NCBI RefSeq assembly: GCF_900099965.1
Contig: NZ_FNDJ01000001.1
Location: forward strand, 622,170-686,169
Source: Nonomuraea jiangxiensis
GTDB lineage: Bacteria > Actinomycetota > Actinomycetes > Streptosporangiales > Streptosporangiaceae
Reading direction: 5' to 3'
DNA: 64,000 bases
The notes below the pieces were generated by a model that was not told where the DNA came from, did not search any database, and saw only the letters and a program-made list of their open reading frames with translations. Numbering within the stretch: position 1 is the stretch's first letter; each line of letters begins with the position of its first letter. This document shows positions 48,966 to 57,982 of the stretch, piece after piece. Both the position numbers and the translations under genes were made by a program.

Positions 48966-50179
48966 GCCAGCCCCGCCAGCACGTCGGTGAGCGCCTCCAC
49001 CCCGGCCACACAGTCGTCCTCGCGGGCGTGCTCGGCGGGGGAGTGGGAGACACCCGTCGGATTGCGGACGAACAGCATCGCGGCGGGCACCTTCGCGGCC
49101 AGGATCCCCGCGTCGTGCCCCGCTCCGGTCGGCAGCACCGGAACCTCGTACGGCTGCCGCGCGGCCAGCAGCCTGACCAGCTCGTCGCGCAGGGCGGGCG
49201 CGAAGTCCACCACCGGCGTGAACGACTCGCGGACGAGCTCCACCTCGCCCCCTTCCCTGGCGGCGTGCTCCCGGGCCGAGCGCTCGATCGCGCCGACCAC
49301 CCGGCCGAGCGTGGGCTCGTCGGCCGCGCGGGCGTCCAGCCAGGCCCGCACCAGGCTCGGGACGGCGTTGACGCCGTTGGGCGCCACGCTCAGCTTCCCG
49401 AACGTGGCCAGCGCCCCCGCCGAGGCGGCGTGCTCCCGCGCGGCCAGCACGGTCGCGGCGTAGGCGGGCATCGGGTCGCGCCGGTGCTCCATCCGGGTGG
49501 TGCCGGCGTGGTTGGCCTCGCCACGGAAGTCGAACCGCCAGCGCCCGTGCGGCCAGATCGCCGAGGCCACGCCCACCGGGGACGCGGTGTCGCCGAGATG
49601 GCGGCCCTGCTCGACGTGGAGCTCGACGAAGACGCCGACGCGGGCCAGCCGTTCGTCGTCCGGGCCGATCGCCGCCGGGTCGTAGCCGGCCCGCTCCATC
49701 GCCTGGGGCAGCGACACCCCGTCGGCGTCCCGCAGCCCGGCGGCCTGCTCGGGGGTGAGCCGCCCGGTGGCCAGCCGCGAACCCACGCAGGCCACCCCGA
49801 ACCGGGCGCCCTCCTCGTCACCGAAGTTCACCACGGCGACCGGCCGGGTGGGCCGCGCGCCGCGCGCCCGCAGCCCGTCGAGCGCGGCGAACGCCGACAC
49901 CACGCCGAGCGGCCCGTCGAACGCCCCGCCGTCGGGCACCGAGTCCAGGTGCGAGCCGGTCACCACCGCGTCCCCGGCCGCCGGGTCGCCGAGCCAGGCC
50001 CACTGGTTGCCGTTGCGGTCCACCTCGTAGGCCAGCCCGCGGGCCGCCGCCTGCTCGCGGAACCAGTCGCGGCACTCGGCGTCCGCCCCGGTCCAGGCGT
50101 AGCGCCGGTATCCGCCGGAGCCGGCGTGCCGCCCCACCGGCAGCAGCTCCGCCCACATCTCCCCGAACGAGGCCGGCAT
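48956..50179 (-). CDS. M20-family amidohydrolase (allantoate amidohydrolase-like)
   Basis: 407 residues of the M20 allantoate amidohydrolase/N-carbamoylase group. The di-metal site is visible: GSHLDSVPDGGAFDGPLG (His, Asp), NFGDEEGARFG (Glu), VELHVEQGRHL (His), GEANHAGTTRM (dimer-domain His) and FVRNPTGVSHSPAEHA (His). It is second in the hut operon: its ATG shares one base with the hutU stop and its end overlaps hutF. Nothing else nearby concerns allantoin, so the position argues for hydrolysis of N-formyl-glutamate, an amide of similar shape. That assignment is inference. Confidence 0.88.
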   Translation of the reverse strand: MPASFGEMWAELLPVGRHAGSGGYRRYAWTGADAECRDWFREQAAARGLAYEVDRNGNQWAWLGDPAAGDAVVTGSHLDSVPDGGAFDGPLGVVSAFAALDGLRARGARPTRPVAVVNFGDEEGARFGVACVGSRLATGRLTPEQAAGLRDADGVSLPQAMERAGYDPAAIGPDDERLARVGVFVELHVEQGRHLGDTASPVGVASAIWPHGRWRFDFRGEANHAGTTRMEHRRDPMPAYAATVLAAREHAASAGALATFGKLSVAPNGVNAVPSLVRAWLDARAADEPTLGRVVGAIERSAREHAAREGGEVELVRESFTPVVDFAPALRDELVRLLAARQPYEVPVLPTGAGHDAGILAAKVPAAMLFVRNPTGVSHSPAEHAREDDCVAGVEALTDVLAGLACR

Positions 50180-51834
50180 CACGACTCCCGCATGGGCACG
50201 CGTACGCCGCTGTCGTGGGCGACCTCCTCGGCCCGCTCGTATCCGGCGTCCACGTGCCGGATGACGCCCATGCCCGGGTCGTTGGTCAGCACGCGGCGGA
50301 TCTTCTCCCCGGCCAGCGCCGTGCCGTCGGCCACGGTCACCTGCCCGGCGTGGATGGAACGGCCGATGCCGACCCCGCCGCCGTGGTGGATCGACACCCA
50401 CGACGCGCCCGAGGCCACGTTCACCATCGCGTTGAGCAGCGGCCAGTCGGCGATCGCGTCGGAGCCGTCGCGCATGCCCTCGGTCTCGCGGTAGGGCGAG
50501 GCCACCGAGCCGCAGTCCAGGTGGTCGCGGCCGATCACGACCGGGGCCTTGAGCTCGCCCGAGGCCACCATGGCGTTGAAGCGCTCGCCCGCCCGGTCGC
50601 GCTCGCCGTATCCGAGCCAGCAGATCCGCGCCGGCAGCCCCTGGAACTGCACCTTCTCCCCGGCCAGCCGGATCCAGCGGGCCAGCGGCTCGTTGTCAGG
50701 GAACAGGTCAAGGATCGCGCGGTCAGTGGCGGCGATGTCGGCCGGGTCGCCGCTCAGCGCGGCCCACCGGAACGGGCCCCTGCCCTCGCAGAACAGCGGC
50801 CTGATGTAGGCGGGCACGAACCCGGGGAAGTCGAAGGCCCGCGCGTATCCGGCCAGCCGGGCCTCGCCGCGGATGGAGTTGCCGTAGTCGAACGTCTCCG
50901 CCCCCGCGTCCTGGAAGCCCACCATGGCCTCCACGTGCCGGGCCATCGACTCGCGGGCCCGCCGCGTGAAGCCGGCCGGGTCCTTGTCCCGCTCGGCCGC
51001 CATGTCCTCGAAGGCGACCCCGAGCGGCAGGTAGGCCAGCGGGTCGTGGGCGCTGGTCTGGTCGGTCACGACGTCGATCGGGGCGCCCTCGGCGAGCATC
51101 CGCGGCAGCACGTCGGCGGCGTTGCCGAGCAGCCCGATGGACAGCGGGCGGCGGGCGTCGCGGGCCTCGGTGGCCAGCCGCAGCGCGTGCTCCAGGTCGT
51201 CGGCGCGCACGTCGAGGTAGCCGTGGTCGAGCCGGCGCTGGATGCGGGACGGGTCGCACTCGACGCAGATGGCCACGCCGCCGTTCATCGTGACGGCCAG
51301 CGGCTGGGCTCCGCCCATCCCGCCGAGCCCGGCCGTGAGCGTGATCGTCCCGGCCAGCGAGCCGCCGAACCTCTTGGCCGCGACCGCGGCGAACGTCTCG
51401 TACGTGCCCTGCAGGATGCCCTGCGTGCCGATGTAGATCCAGGAACCGGCGGTCATCTGGCCGTACATCGTGAGCCCCGCCGCCTCAAGCCGGCGGAACT
51501 CCTCCCAGGTGGCCCAGTCGCCGACCAGGTTGGAGTTGGCGATGAGCACCCGCGGCGCCCACTCGTGAGTGGTCATCACGCCGACCGGCCGGCCGGACTG
51601 GACGAGCATCGTCTCGTCGGCCTTCAGCCCGCGCAGCGTGCGCACCATCGCGTCGAATGAGCGCCAGTCGCGGGCGGCGCGGCCGGTGCCGCCGTAGACG
51701 ACCAGGTCGTCGGGGTGCTCGGCGACCTCGGGGTCGAGGTTGTTCTGCAACATCCGCAGCGCGGCCTCCTGCGGCCAGCCCTGAGCGGTCAGCTCGGTGC
51801 CGCGCGGAGCCCTGACGGGGCGTGCGCCTTCCAT
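50179..51834 (-). CDS. hutU: urocanate hydratase
   Basis: 551 residues; converts urocanate to imidazolonepropionate with tightly bound [58 protein letters not shown] and [17 protein letters not shown] are all family hallmarks. The ATG is preceded by GGAAGG. It opens the hut operon and is divergent from the IclR gene. No hutH (histidase) is in the window, so urocanate or histidine ammonia-lyase must come from elsewhere. Confidence 0.97.
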   Translation of the reverse strand: MEGARPVRAPRGTELTAQGWPQEAALRMLQNNLDPEVAEHPDDLVVYGGTGRAARDWRSFDAMVRTLRGLKADETMLVQSGRPVGVMTTHEWAPRVLIANSNLVGDWATWEEFRRLEAAGLTMYGQMTAGSWIYIGTQGILQGTYETFAAVAAKRFGGSLAGTITLTAGLGGMGGAQPLAVTMNGGVAICVECDPSRIQRRLDHGYLDVRADDLEHALRLATEARDARRPLSIGLLGNAADVLPRMLAEGAPIDVVTDQTSAHDPLAYLPLGVAFEDMAAERDKDPAGFTRRARESMARHVEAMVGFQDAGAETFDYGNSIRGEARLAGYARAFDFPGFVPAYIRPLFCEGRGPFRWAALSGDPADIAATDRAILDLFPDNEPLARWIRLAGEKVQFQGLPARICWLGYGERDRAGERFNAMVASGELKAPVVIGRDHLDCGSVASPYRETEGMRDGSDAIADWPLLNAMVNVASGASWVSIHHGGGVGIGRSIHAGQVTVADGTALAGEKIRRVLTNDPGMGVIRHVDAGYERAEEVAHDSGVRVPMRES

Positions 51835-51913
51835 GATGTCCTTCCCTTCGGTCCTGCGTCAGTTTCCAGGAAATCCCAGGCCAGGAGGTCGTGCCAGCGG
51901 CCGGGATCATGTT

Positions 51914-51933
51914 GTGTCTGGGATACCAGACAC
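51914..51933. promoter_or_regulatory. operator palindrome between hutU and the IclR gene
   Basis: GTGTCTGG, GATA, CCAGACAC: perfect 8-bp arms in the divergent region, just upstream of the IclR -10 element (TACCCT at 51939-51944, six bases before ATG 51951, so leaderless). IclR proteins bind such sites; it could serve both autoregulation and control of the hut operon. Confidence 0.65.
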
Positions 51934-51950
51934 TTGGGTACCCTTCCAGC

Positions 51951-52721
51951 ATGTCGATCGTGCCCGCCGCCGACCAGGTGCTGGCCATCCTGCGCCACCT
52001 GGCGGCGCGTGCCGGGCCCGCCTCGGCGGCGGCCATCGCGCGTGACGTGGGGCTGCCGCGGTCGACCACGTACCACCTGCTGGACACGCTGATCCGCAAC
52101 GGCTTCGTGGTGCACCTCGCCGAGGAGCGGCGCTACGGCCTGGGGGTGAGCGCGTTCGAGCTCGGCTCGGGATACGTCCGCCAGGCGCCGCTGCAGCGCC
52201 TGGCGCGCGCCCCGCTGGCCCGGCTGGTCGACCGCACCGGGCACAGCGCCCACCTGGCCGTCCCGCACGGCCGCGAGGTGCTCTACGTCGTGGAGGAGCG
52301 GGCGCCCGGCCGGCCGCCGCTGGTCACCGAGGTCGGCGTGCGCCTGCCCGCGCAGCTGACCGCGAGCGGCCGGGCCGTCCTCGGGGGCCTGCCCGCCGGT
52401 CAGGTCAGGGCGTTGTTCCCGGACGCGTCGGCGTTCGTCCGGCGCGGCGAGGCGGGCCCCCGGTCGCTGCCGGAGCTGCGCGGCCTGCTGGCCGAGGTCC
52501 GCAGGCGCGGGCACGCCACCGAGGAGGGCGAGGTCACCCCCGGCTTCTCCTCGATCGCCGCCGCCGTCCCCGACCACCGGGGACATCCGGTGGCCGGCGT
52601 CGCGGTGACGTTCCCCACCGAGGAGGTGGACGCCGGGCAGCGCCAGGAGATCGCCGCCCGGGTCATCCGGACGGCTCAGGAGCTCAGCCGGCGCATGGGG
52701 GGCGTCGCCTCCGAGGGGTAG
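51951..52721 (+). CDS. IclR-family transcriptional regulator
   Basis: 256 residues. N-terminal winged helix (SAAAIARDVGLPRSTTYHLLD) and C-terminal effector domain (VGVRLPAQLTASGRAVLGGL, EEGEVTPGFSSIAAAVPDHRG). It is divergent from hutU across a perfect palindrome, so it is the local hut regulator; the inducer might be urocanate or histidine. ATG 51951 follows a -10 element by six bases. Its last 46 bases overlap the 3' end of the convergent permease gene. Confidence 0.92.
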   Translation: MSIVPAADQVLAILRHLAARAGPASAAAIARDVGLPRSTTYHLLDTLIRNGFVVHLAEERRYGLGVSAFELGSGYVRQAPLQRLARAPLARLVDRTGHSAHLAVPHGREVLYVVEERAPGRPPLVTEVGVRLPAQLTASGRAVLGGLPAGQVRALFPDASAFVRRGEAGPRSLPELRGLLAEVRRRGHATEEGEVTPGFSSIAAAVPDHRGHPVAGVAVTFPTEEVDAGQRQEIAARVIRTAQELSRRMGGVASEG

Positions 52722-54115
52722 ACCATGGCGGCGGGCGGGTTCGCGGTCCGCCTGGCCCACGGGTAGTAGAGCGCCGCGGTCGCCACCAGGCCGACGATCC
52801 AGGAGATGTCGGCGCCGCCGAGCAGGTCGGTGATCGGGCCGGTGTAGAGGGCCTGCGCCAGGAACGGGATCTGGATCACCACGCCGAAGGCGTAGCTGAC
52901 CAGCGCGGTGACGTTCCAGCGGCGGTAGCGGCCCGCCGGGTCGTACAGGGCGGGGATGTCCACCCGCTCCTTGGAGACCAGGTAGTAGTCGGTCAGGTTG
53001 ATCGCGCTCCACGGCGTGAACACCATGAGCAGCAGCAGCACGAAGTTCTTGAAGTTGGCCAGGAAGTCGGCGCTGGCCACGACCGCGACCACGATCGACA
53101 CGGCGGTGAAGCCGACGATGTACCAGGCGCGGGCCGCCGGGGAGACGCGGGAGCGGCCGTTGAACGCCGTCACCGTCGTCAGCACGCACATGAACCCGCC
53201 GTAGGCGTTGAGCGTGTTGACGGTCAGCTTGCCGACCACGATCACCAGGTAGACCAGCAGCGCGACCGCGGCCGGACCGGCCAGCTCGCCGACGAAGCCG
53301 ACCTGGTCACCGACGAAGGCGTCACCGGAGACCGCCGCGATCAGCGCGCCCAGGGTCATCGCCCACTGCGACCCGATCACGCTGCCCGCGAACGTCGCCC
53401 AGAAGGTGCTCCGCTCGCTCGTCTCGCGGGGCAGGTAGCGGGAGTAGTCGGCCACGTACGGGCCGAACGTGAGCTGCCAGCCCGCGCCCAGCCCCACGGC
53501 CAGCAAGAACGTCGGGGCCTCGAACCCCTTGACCCCCACGACCGAGCCCACGTCGTACTTCGTGAACAGGGCGATCAGCAGGTAGCCCAGGCCCAGCACG
53601 CCCATGACGGTCGCGATCCGGCCCACGGTGTGGATGAGCCGGTAGCCGGTGACCGCGACGACCACGGTCAGCACGCCGAAGAGCAGGATGCCGGCGGTCG
53701 CCGGGACGTGCAGGATCCGGGCGAGCGCCTGCCCGGCCAGTACGCTGCCGGTGGCGGCGAACCCGAGGTACATCAGCACGACGAGCACGAGCGGCACCAC
53801 GGCGCCGAGCACGCCGAACTGCGCCCGGCTGGAGATCATCTGGGGCAGGCCGAGCCGCGGTCCCTGCGCGGAGTGCAGCGCCATCACGATGCCGCCCAGC
53901 ACGTTGCCGATCAGCAGGGCCACGATGGCCCAGAGCGCGTCGGCGCCGAAGACGACGGCCAGCGCGCCGTCCACGATCGCGGTGATCTGCATGTTCGCGC
54001 CGAACCAGAGGGTGAACTGGCTGCGCGGCGAGCCGTGCCGCTCGGCGTCGGGGATCACGTCGATCGTCCGGCGCTCCACGGCGGAGGGCGGACCCGGGGG
54101 TGCTTGCTGTTTCAT
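52676..54115 (-). CDS. NCS1-family nucleobase/cation symporter
   Basis: 479 residues with 12 membrane helices. RSQFTLWFGANMQITAIVDG, GYLLIALFT and LVIVVGKLTVNTLNAYGGFM are purine-cytosine-permease-type (NCS1) blocks. Substrates in the family are cytosine, purines, hydantoins, allantoin or related nitrogen compounds. It is divergent from the HutC-type regulator and next to the hut locus, which makes uptake of urocanate, a hydantoin or a guanidine compound possible. The ATG at 54115 is supported by the conserved N-terminus. Confidence 0.88.
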   Translation of the reverse strand: MKQQAPPGPPSAVERRTIDVIPDAERHGSPRSQFTLWFGANMQITAIVDGALAVVFGADALWAIVALLIGNVLGGIVMALHSAQGPRLGLPQMISSRAQFGVLGAVVPLVLVVLMYLGFAATGSVLAGQALARILHVPATAGILLFGVLTVVVAVTGYRLIHTVGRIATVMGVLGLGYLLIALFTKYDVGSVVGVKGFEAPTFLLAVGLGAGWQLTFGPYVADYSRYLPRETSERSTFWATFAGSVIGSQWAMTLGALIAAVSGDAFVGDQVGFVGELAGPAAVALLVYLVIVVGKLTVNTLNAYGGFMCVLTTVTAFNGRSRVSPAARAWYIVGFTAVSIVVAVVASADFLANFKNFVLLLLMVFTPWSAINLTDYYLVSKERVDIPALYDPAGRYRRWNVTALVSYAFGVVIQIPFLAQALYTGPITDLLGGADISWIVGLVATAALYYPWARRTANPPAAMVYPSEATPPMRRLSS

Positions 54116-54179
54116 GACGGTCCACCTCTCGCGCCTCATCGCGCCGTGGGGGAAACGGGGATGGAGGAAATGTACAGTC

Positions 54180-54191
54180 CTGTATATACAG
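54180..54191. promoter_or_regulatory. HutC/GntR-type operator
   Basis: CTGTATATACAG, a perfect 12-bp palindrome, with a second partial site TGTACA at 54171-54176. It resembles the TGTATA/TATACA cores bound by HutC proteins. It lies between the divergent permease (start 54115) and HutC-type gene (start 54278). Confidence 0.7.
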
Positions 54192-54277
54192 CGGGCCACC
54201 CCTGCGGCCGGATAAAATTCGGGCCACCGGGCCGGGACATCCCGCCCGTCCCCCCCGTCCCCGAGGATCGGAAGGCC

Positions 54278-55033
54278 ATGGCGCCCATCACGGTGGTCGA
54301 GCTCGCTGTCGGGTTCCAGGAGGCCGGTCCCGCCTCCGTGCCGGCCTACGAGCGGGTCAAGAACGTCATCGCCGCCGGCGTCCGTTCGGGCCGCTGGGCC
54401 CACGGCCAGCAGCTCCCGTCCGAGCACCAGCTCGTCGGCGCGCTCGGCCTGTCCCGCATGACGATCAACCGGGCGCTGCGGGAGCTCACCCACGAGGGCC
54501 TGATCGTGCGGCGGGCCGGGGTGGGCACGTTCGTCGCCTCGCCCAAGGCCGCCTCCGCCCTGCTGGAGGTGCGCAACATCGCCGACGACGTACGGCGGCG
54601 CGGGCACCGCCACCGCACCGAGGTCGTCCACGTGGGGGAGGAGCCCGCCGAGGTGGCCGACGCGGACCTGCGGGCGGCGTCCGGGCCGGCCGTCTTCCGC
54701 TCGCTCATCGTGCACTTCGAGGACGACCTGCCGATCCAGCTGGAGGACCGCCTGGTCAACCCGGCCGCCGCCCCCCGCTACCTGGAGCGCGACTTCACCC
54801 GCGAGACCCCGCACGCCTACCTCAACGAGGTGGCCCCGCTTACCCGCGGCGAGCACATCGTCGAGGCGGTCGTCGCCGACGCCGCCGAGCGGCGCCTGCT
54901 GCGCATCGCCCGGCACGAGCCGTGCCTGCTCGTCCGCCGCCGCACCTGGTCCAGCGACGTCCTGGTGAGCACCGCCCGCCTGCTCCACCCCGGCTCCCGG
55001 CACCGCCTCGAAGGCGGCTTCGGCATCGCATGA
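54278..55033 (+). CDS. hutC: HutC-subfamily GntR regulator
   Basis: 251 residues: winged helix (GQQLPSEHQLVGALGLSRMT, INRALRELTHEGLIVRRAGVGTF in part) and UTRA ligand domain (about 95-245; LPIQLEDRLVNPAAAPRYL, DFTRETPHAYLNEVAPLTRGEHIVEAV in part), the HutC architecture whose known ligand is urocanate. It is divergent from the permease across a HutC-like palindrome and close to the hut operon. The symbol is by family and context. The ATG at 54278 has GGAAGG upstream. Confidence 0.9.
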   Translation: MAPITVVELAVGFQEAGPASVPAYERVKNVIAAGVRSGRWAHGQQLPSEHQLVGALGLSRMTINRALRELTHEGLIVRRAGVGTFVASPKAASALLEVRNIADDVRRRGHRHRTEVVHVGEEPAEVADADLRAASGPAVFRSLIVHFEDDLPIQLEDRLVNPAAAPRYLERDFTRETPHAYLNEVAPLTRGEHIVEAVVADAAERRLLRIARHEPCLLVRRRTWSSDVLVSTARLLHPGSRHRLEGGFGIA

Positions 55034-55100
55034 CGCCACCGCCCGGCCGGCCCGGGACCCGCGTTCGCCCGCTTCCCCCAAGCTCTCCCAGAGCGGGCCG

Positions 55101-56033
55101 CTACCGCGGGGACGCGTCGAGGAGGAACAGGCACTCCATCGCGACCTGCGCCGCGAGGCTGCCGGTCAGACCGGCGTGGTCGTGCGGCGGGCTGACGGTG
55201 TTGATGTCGAAGGCGGCGAACTCCAGCCCGCGCATCCCGCGCAGAATGCTCAGCCCCTCCCGTACCGAGATCCCGCCCCAGGTCGGGGTGACCACGCCGG
55301 GCGCGACGGAGGGATCGAAGACGTCCATGTCCCAGCAGAGGTAGACAGGGACGCCGGCGAACCTGGCCCGGATCCGCTCGACGAGCGCGGGCACGCCCAT
55401 GGCCGTGAACTCGTCCATGGTGACGACCTCGTAGCCGAGGTCCCTGGCCACCCCCACGAGCCCGGGATGGCCCCGGTGTTCCGTGTCGCGCATCCCCACG
55501 TGCATCGATCGGGTGGGGTCGATCAGGCCCTCGCGTACCGCGTGCACGAACGTGTTGGCGTTGTTGTACTCGTAGGGGTAGACGCCCTCGTACGCGTCGG
55601 TGTGCGCGTCGAAGTGGAGCACGGCGAAGCCGTCGCGATGCAGCTTCATCGCGCGCAGCTGCGGAAGCGTCACCGCCCCGTCACCCCCGAGGGTCAGCGG
55701 CACCACGCCCGCCGTGAGGATCCGCGAGACCACCGCCTCGATCGCGGGGAAGCTGGCGCCGACGTCGCCCGGCAGGACGCCCACGTCGCCCAGGTCCACC
55801 ACCCCGAGCTCCTGGAGCAGGTCCGCCCCGAACTCTTCGAGGTATTCGGCGACGAGGGCCGAGTGCGCCCGTACGTGCGCGGGGCCGGAACGCGCGCCGA
55901 TGCGGGTGGGGTGGTATCCCATGTCGAACGGCACACCCAGGACGGCGAGCCGGCTCGCGGACAGGTCATGACCGGTGGGGACCCCGAAGAGCGTGCCCAC
56001 CGGCAGGACCGGGGCGGCCTCCGTATGATTCAT
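55101..56033 (-). CDS. ureohydrolase-family enzyme (agmatinase-like) with altered metal motif
   Basis: 310 residues of the arginase/agmatinase/formimidoylglutamase fold. FDAHTDAY (Asp142, His144, Asp146) and CWDMDVFDPSVAPG (Asp235, Asp237) supply most metal ligands. The first motif reads TLGGDGAVTLP, so the usual His of GGDH is Gly119. The enzyme could use one metal, or be a subfamily with a different substrate (a guanidine or formimino compound). It lies just downstream of the convergent HutC gene, near the permease. The ATG at 56033 follows TAACAT by six bases, so the mRNA is probably leaderless. Confidence 0.85.
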   Translation of the reverse strand: MNHTEAAPVLPVGTLFGVPTGHDLSASRLAVLGVPFDMGYHPTRIGARSGPAHVRAHSALVAEYLEEFGADLLQELGVVDLGDVGVLPGDVGASFPAIEAVVSRILTAGVVPLTLGGDGAVTLPQLRAMKLHRDGFAVLHFDAHTDAYEGVYPYEYNNANTFVHAVREGLIDPTRSMHVGMRDTEHRGHPGLVGVARDLGYEVVTMDEFTAMGVPALVERIRARFAGVPVYLCWDMDVFDPSVAPGVVTPTWGGISVREGLSILRGMRGLEFAAFDINTVSPPHDHAGLTGSLAAQVAMECLFLLDASPR

Positions 56034-56045
56034 CACCACATGTTA
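56031..56045 (-). promoter_or_regulatory. leaderless promoter (-10) of the ureohydrolase gene
   Basis: Minus strand TAACAT (56045-56040), six bases, then ATG (56033-56031). No Shine-Dalgarno sequence is present. Confidence 0.45.
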
Positions 56046-56229
56046 GCGATCAAGGCTCATGCCGGATGTGAACAGGTCACGGGACGCCACCGATCATTCA
56101 TGCTCCCGTTCACCGCCACACCCTTACTTCCGCCCCGGAGTTCGCCTGGGCGCGCTGGACTGCCGACTCGGTCATATTGCCCCGAACCGGTCACTTCGCC
56201 CGGGCGGCCACCGAATCTAAGGATGTGTC

Positions 56230-57849
56230 ATGGACAACAGCCATCGCAACGACCGCCGCTTCCGTGCGCGGCTCCTGCTCGGCGCGGCGGCGCTGGCCGT
56301 CGTGGCGCCTTTGTCGATCCCCGGAGTGGCCGCCGCGGACACACCGGCCGCACCGTCCCCTGCTCCGGCCACAGCCGAGCCGCAGTGGACGACGCGGGCG
56401 GTCGCCCCGGGGGTTGAGGTCCGCACCGGGACCCTCAGGAACCCGGCCGCCACGCCCAGTTGGACGATCACCGTGCAGGCCGAGGTGAAGGCCCGCTACA
56501 CCGGCGCCCAGGCGTGGGCCGCCGTGGGCCCGGAGTCGTGGGCGTCGCAGACCGCCGACCGCCTGCGCGCCGCCGGACTGGAGCCGGTGGTGACCAGGAT
56601 CCCCTGGCCGGACTACGCGGACACGCCGCGGGGCCTCATGGGGGTACGCGTCCGGATCGGCTCCTTCCCGACGCAGGACGCGGCGCGGAGCGTGGCCGCG
56701 CGGGTCACCGCGGCGGGGCTCCGCAACGTCGTGGAGTGGACCGGCTATGACGTCGACCAGCCGGCCGACGTGGAGAACATCAGCGTCGCGGTCATCGACC
56801 CGCGCAAGTTCCGCGGCACGGTCGAGGCCACCCACGGCGGCAACGTGGCCGACCGGGAGACGACCTCCTCGGTGGCGGCCAGGCTCGGCTCGCTGGTGGG
56901 CGTCAACGGCGGCTTCTTCGTCACCTCCGACGCCGACGGCGTACAGGGGATCATGGCGGGCATCGGCGCCTACGACGGGGAGCTCACCTCGATGGCGGTG
57001 GGGTCGCGGGCGGCGCTGATCCTGGAGGACGGCGGCCGGCGCACCCGGATCGCCGACCTCACCACCACCGTGACCGCTCGTGCCGGCCGCGCCGAGCACG
57101 CCGTGGAGGGCATCAACCGCACGCCCGGACGCCTGCGCAACTGCGGCCGGCCGGGCGCGGTGCCCACCGTCGAGCCGCGCCACGACACCACCTGTACCAC
57201 GACCGACGAGCTGGTGAAGTTCACCGACGACTACGTCCACGCGCTGCCGGCCGGTGCCGGCGTGCAGGTGGTGCTGGACGCCAAGGAGCGGGTCGTGTCG
57301 GTCGGCGACAGGACCGGCACCGTCGCGCCCGGCCAGACCGTGCTGCAGGGCATCGGCGACTCGGCCGGCTGGCTCACCGAGCACGCGAAGGTGGGCGCGA
57401 AGCTCTCCGTCACGGAGGACATCCGCGACGACCAGGGCCGCGAGGTCAAGCTGCACGCCCGCGACAGCATCGTCAGCGCGGGCCCGACGCTGGTGGAGGA
57501 CGGGCGGACGCGCATCGACGCCGCCACGGAGGGCGTCCTCGACCCGCAGGACCTGTCGTTCGGCTTCGCCTGGGCGAACAACCGCCAGCCCCGCACCATG
57601 GCCGGCATTGACCGGCAGGGCCGGCTGCTGCTGGTGACCGTGGACGGCCGCCTCAGCGGCGGCAGCGAGGGCTTCACGCTCGCCGAGGGCGCCGCCTTCA
57701 TGCGCTCCCTCGGCGCGGTGGACGCGCTCAACCTGGACGGAGGCGGCTCCTCCGCCATGGCGGTGAACGGCGCCCTGGTCAACCGCCCGTCGGACGCGAC
57801 GGGCGAGCGGCCGGTGGGCGACACGATCCAGGTGCTGCCCACCCGCTGA
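56230..57849 (+). CDS. secreted protein with SPOR-like and phosphodiester glycosidase (NAGPA) domains
   Basis: 539 residues: signal peptide (1-36), a region with two SPOR-like repeats of the type VRIGSFPTQDAARSVAARV (about 80-185), and a phosphodiester glycosidase domain (about 190-535). VGVNGGFFVT, RTMAGIDRQGRLLLVTVDGR and DALNLDGGGSSAMAVNG are the NAGPA hallmarks. Such enzymes cleave sugar-phosphodiester bonds; with a SPOR-like part the target may be a cell-wall glycopolymer or peptidoglycan. AAGGATG precedes the ATG. A hairpin terminator follows. Confidence 0.88.
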   Translation: MDNSHRNDRRFRARLLLGAAALAVVAPLSIPGVAAADTPAAPSPAPATAEPQWTTRAVAPGVEVRTGTLRNPAATPSWTITVQAEVKARYTGAQAWAAVGPESWASQTADRLRAAGLEPVVTRIPWPDYADTPRGLMGVRVRIGSFPTQDAARSVAARVTAAGLRNVVEWTGYDVDQPADVENISVAVIDPRKFRGTVEATHGGNVADRETTSSVAARLGSLVGVNGGFFVTSDADGVQGIMAGIGAYDGELTSMAVGSRAALILEDGGRRTRIADLTTTVTARAGRAEHAVEGINRTPGRLRNCGRPGAVPTVEPRHDTTCTTTDELVKFTDDYVHALPAGAGVQVVLDAKERVVSVGDRTGTVAPGQTVLQGIGDSAGWLTEHAKVGAKLSVTEDIRDDQGREVKLHARDSIVSAGPTLVEDGRTRIDAATEGVLDPQDLSFGFAWANNRQPRTMAGIDRQGRLLLVTVDGRLSGGSEGFTLAEGAAFMRSLGAVDALNLDGGGSSAMAVNGALVNRPSDATGERPVGDTIQVLPTR

Positions 57850-57866
57850 CGCCCGCCCGTCACCGA

Positions 57867-57912
57867 CGCGGCGCCCGTCCGGCCGGAACCCCCGGCCGCG
57901 ACGGACGCCGCG
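57867..57912 (+). terminator. imperfect hairpin terminator
   Basis: CGCGGCG (57867-57873) pairs with CGCCGCG (57906-57912) and, inside, CGGCCGG pairs with CCGGCCG, with small bulges between. It lies 18 bases after the NAGPA stop. Confidence 0.6.
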
Positions 57913-57982
57913 TTCAGCGGCCTCGGCCAGATCGGGTGCGCGCCCGCCGTCCGATTCTCCTCACCCGATAGCGTGGTCGGTC

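Noticed and set aside
47643..49463. Long plus-strand frames opposite hutF and the M20 gene
   Set aside because: Antisense shadows of high-GC genes; the minus-strand frames encode complete known enzymes.
56031..56090. tRNA or small RNA candidates in AT-richer gaps
   Set aside because: No cloverleaf or GTTCGA-type T-arm with paired stems could be found in any gap of the window.
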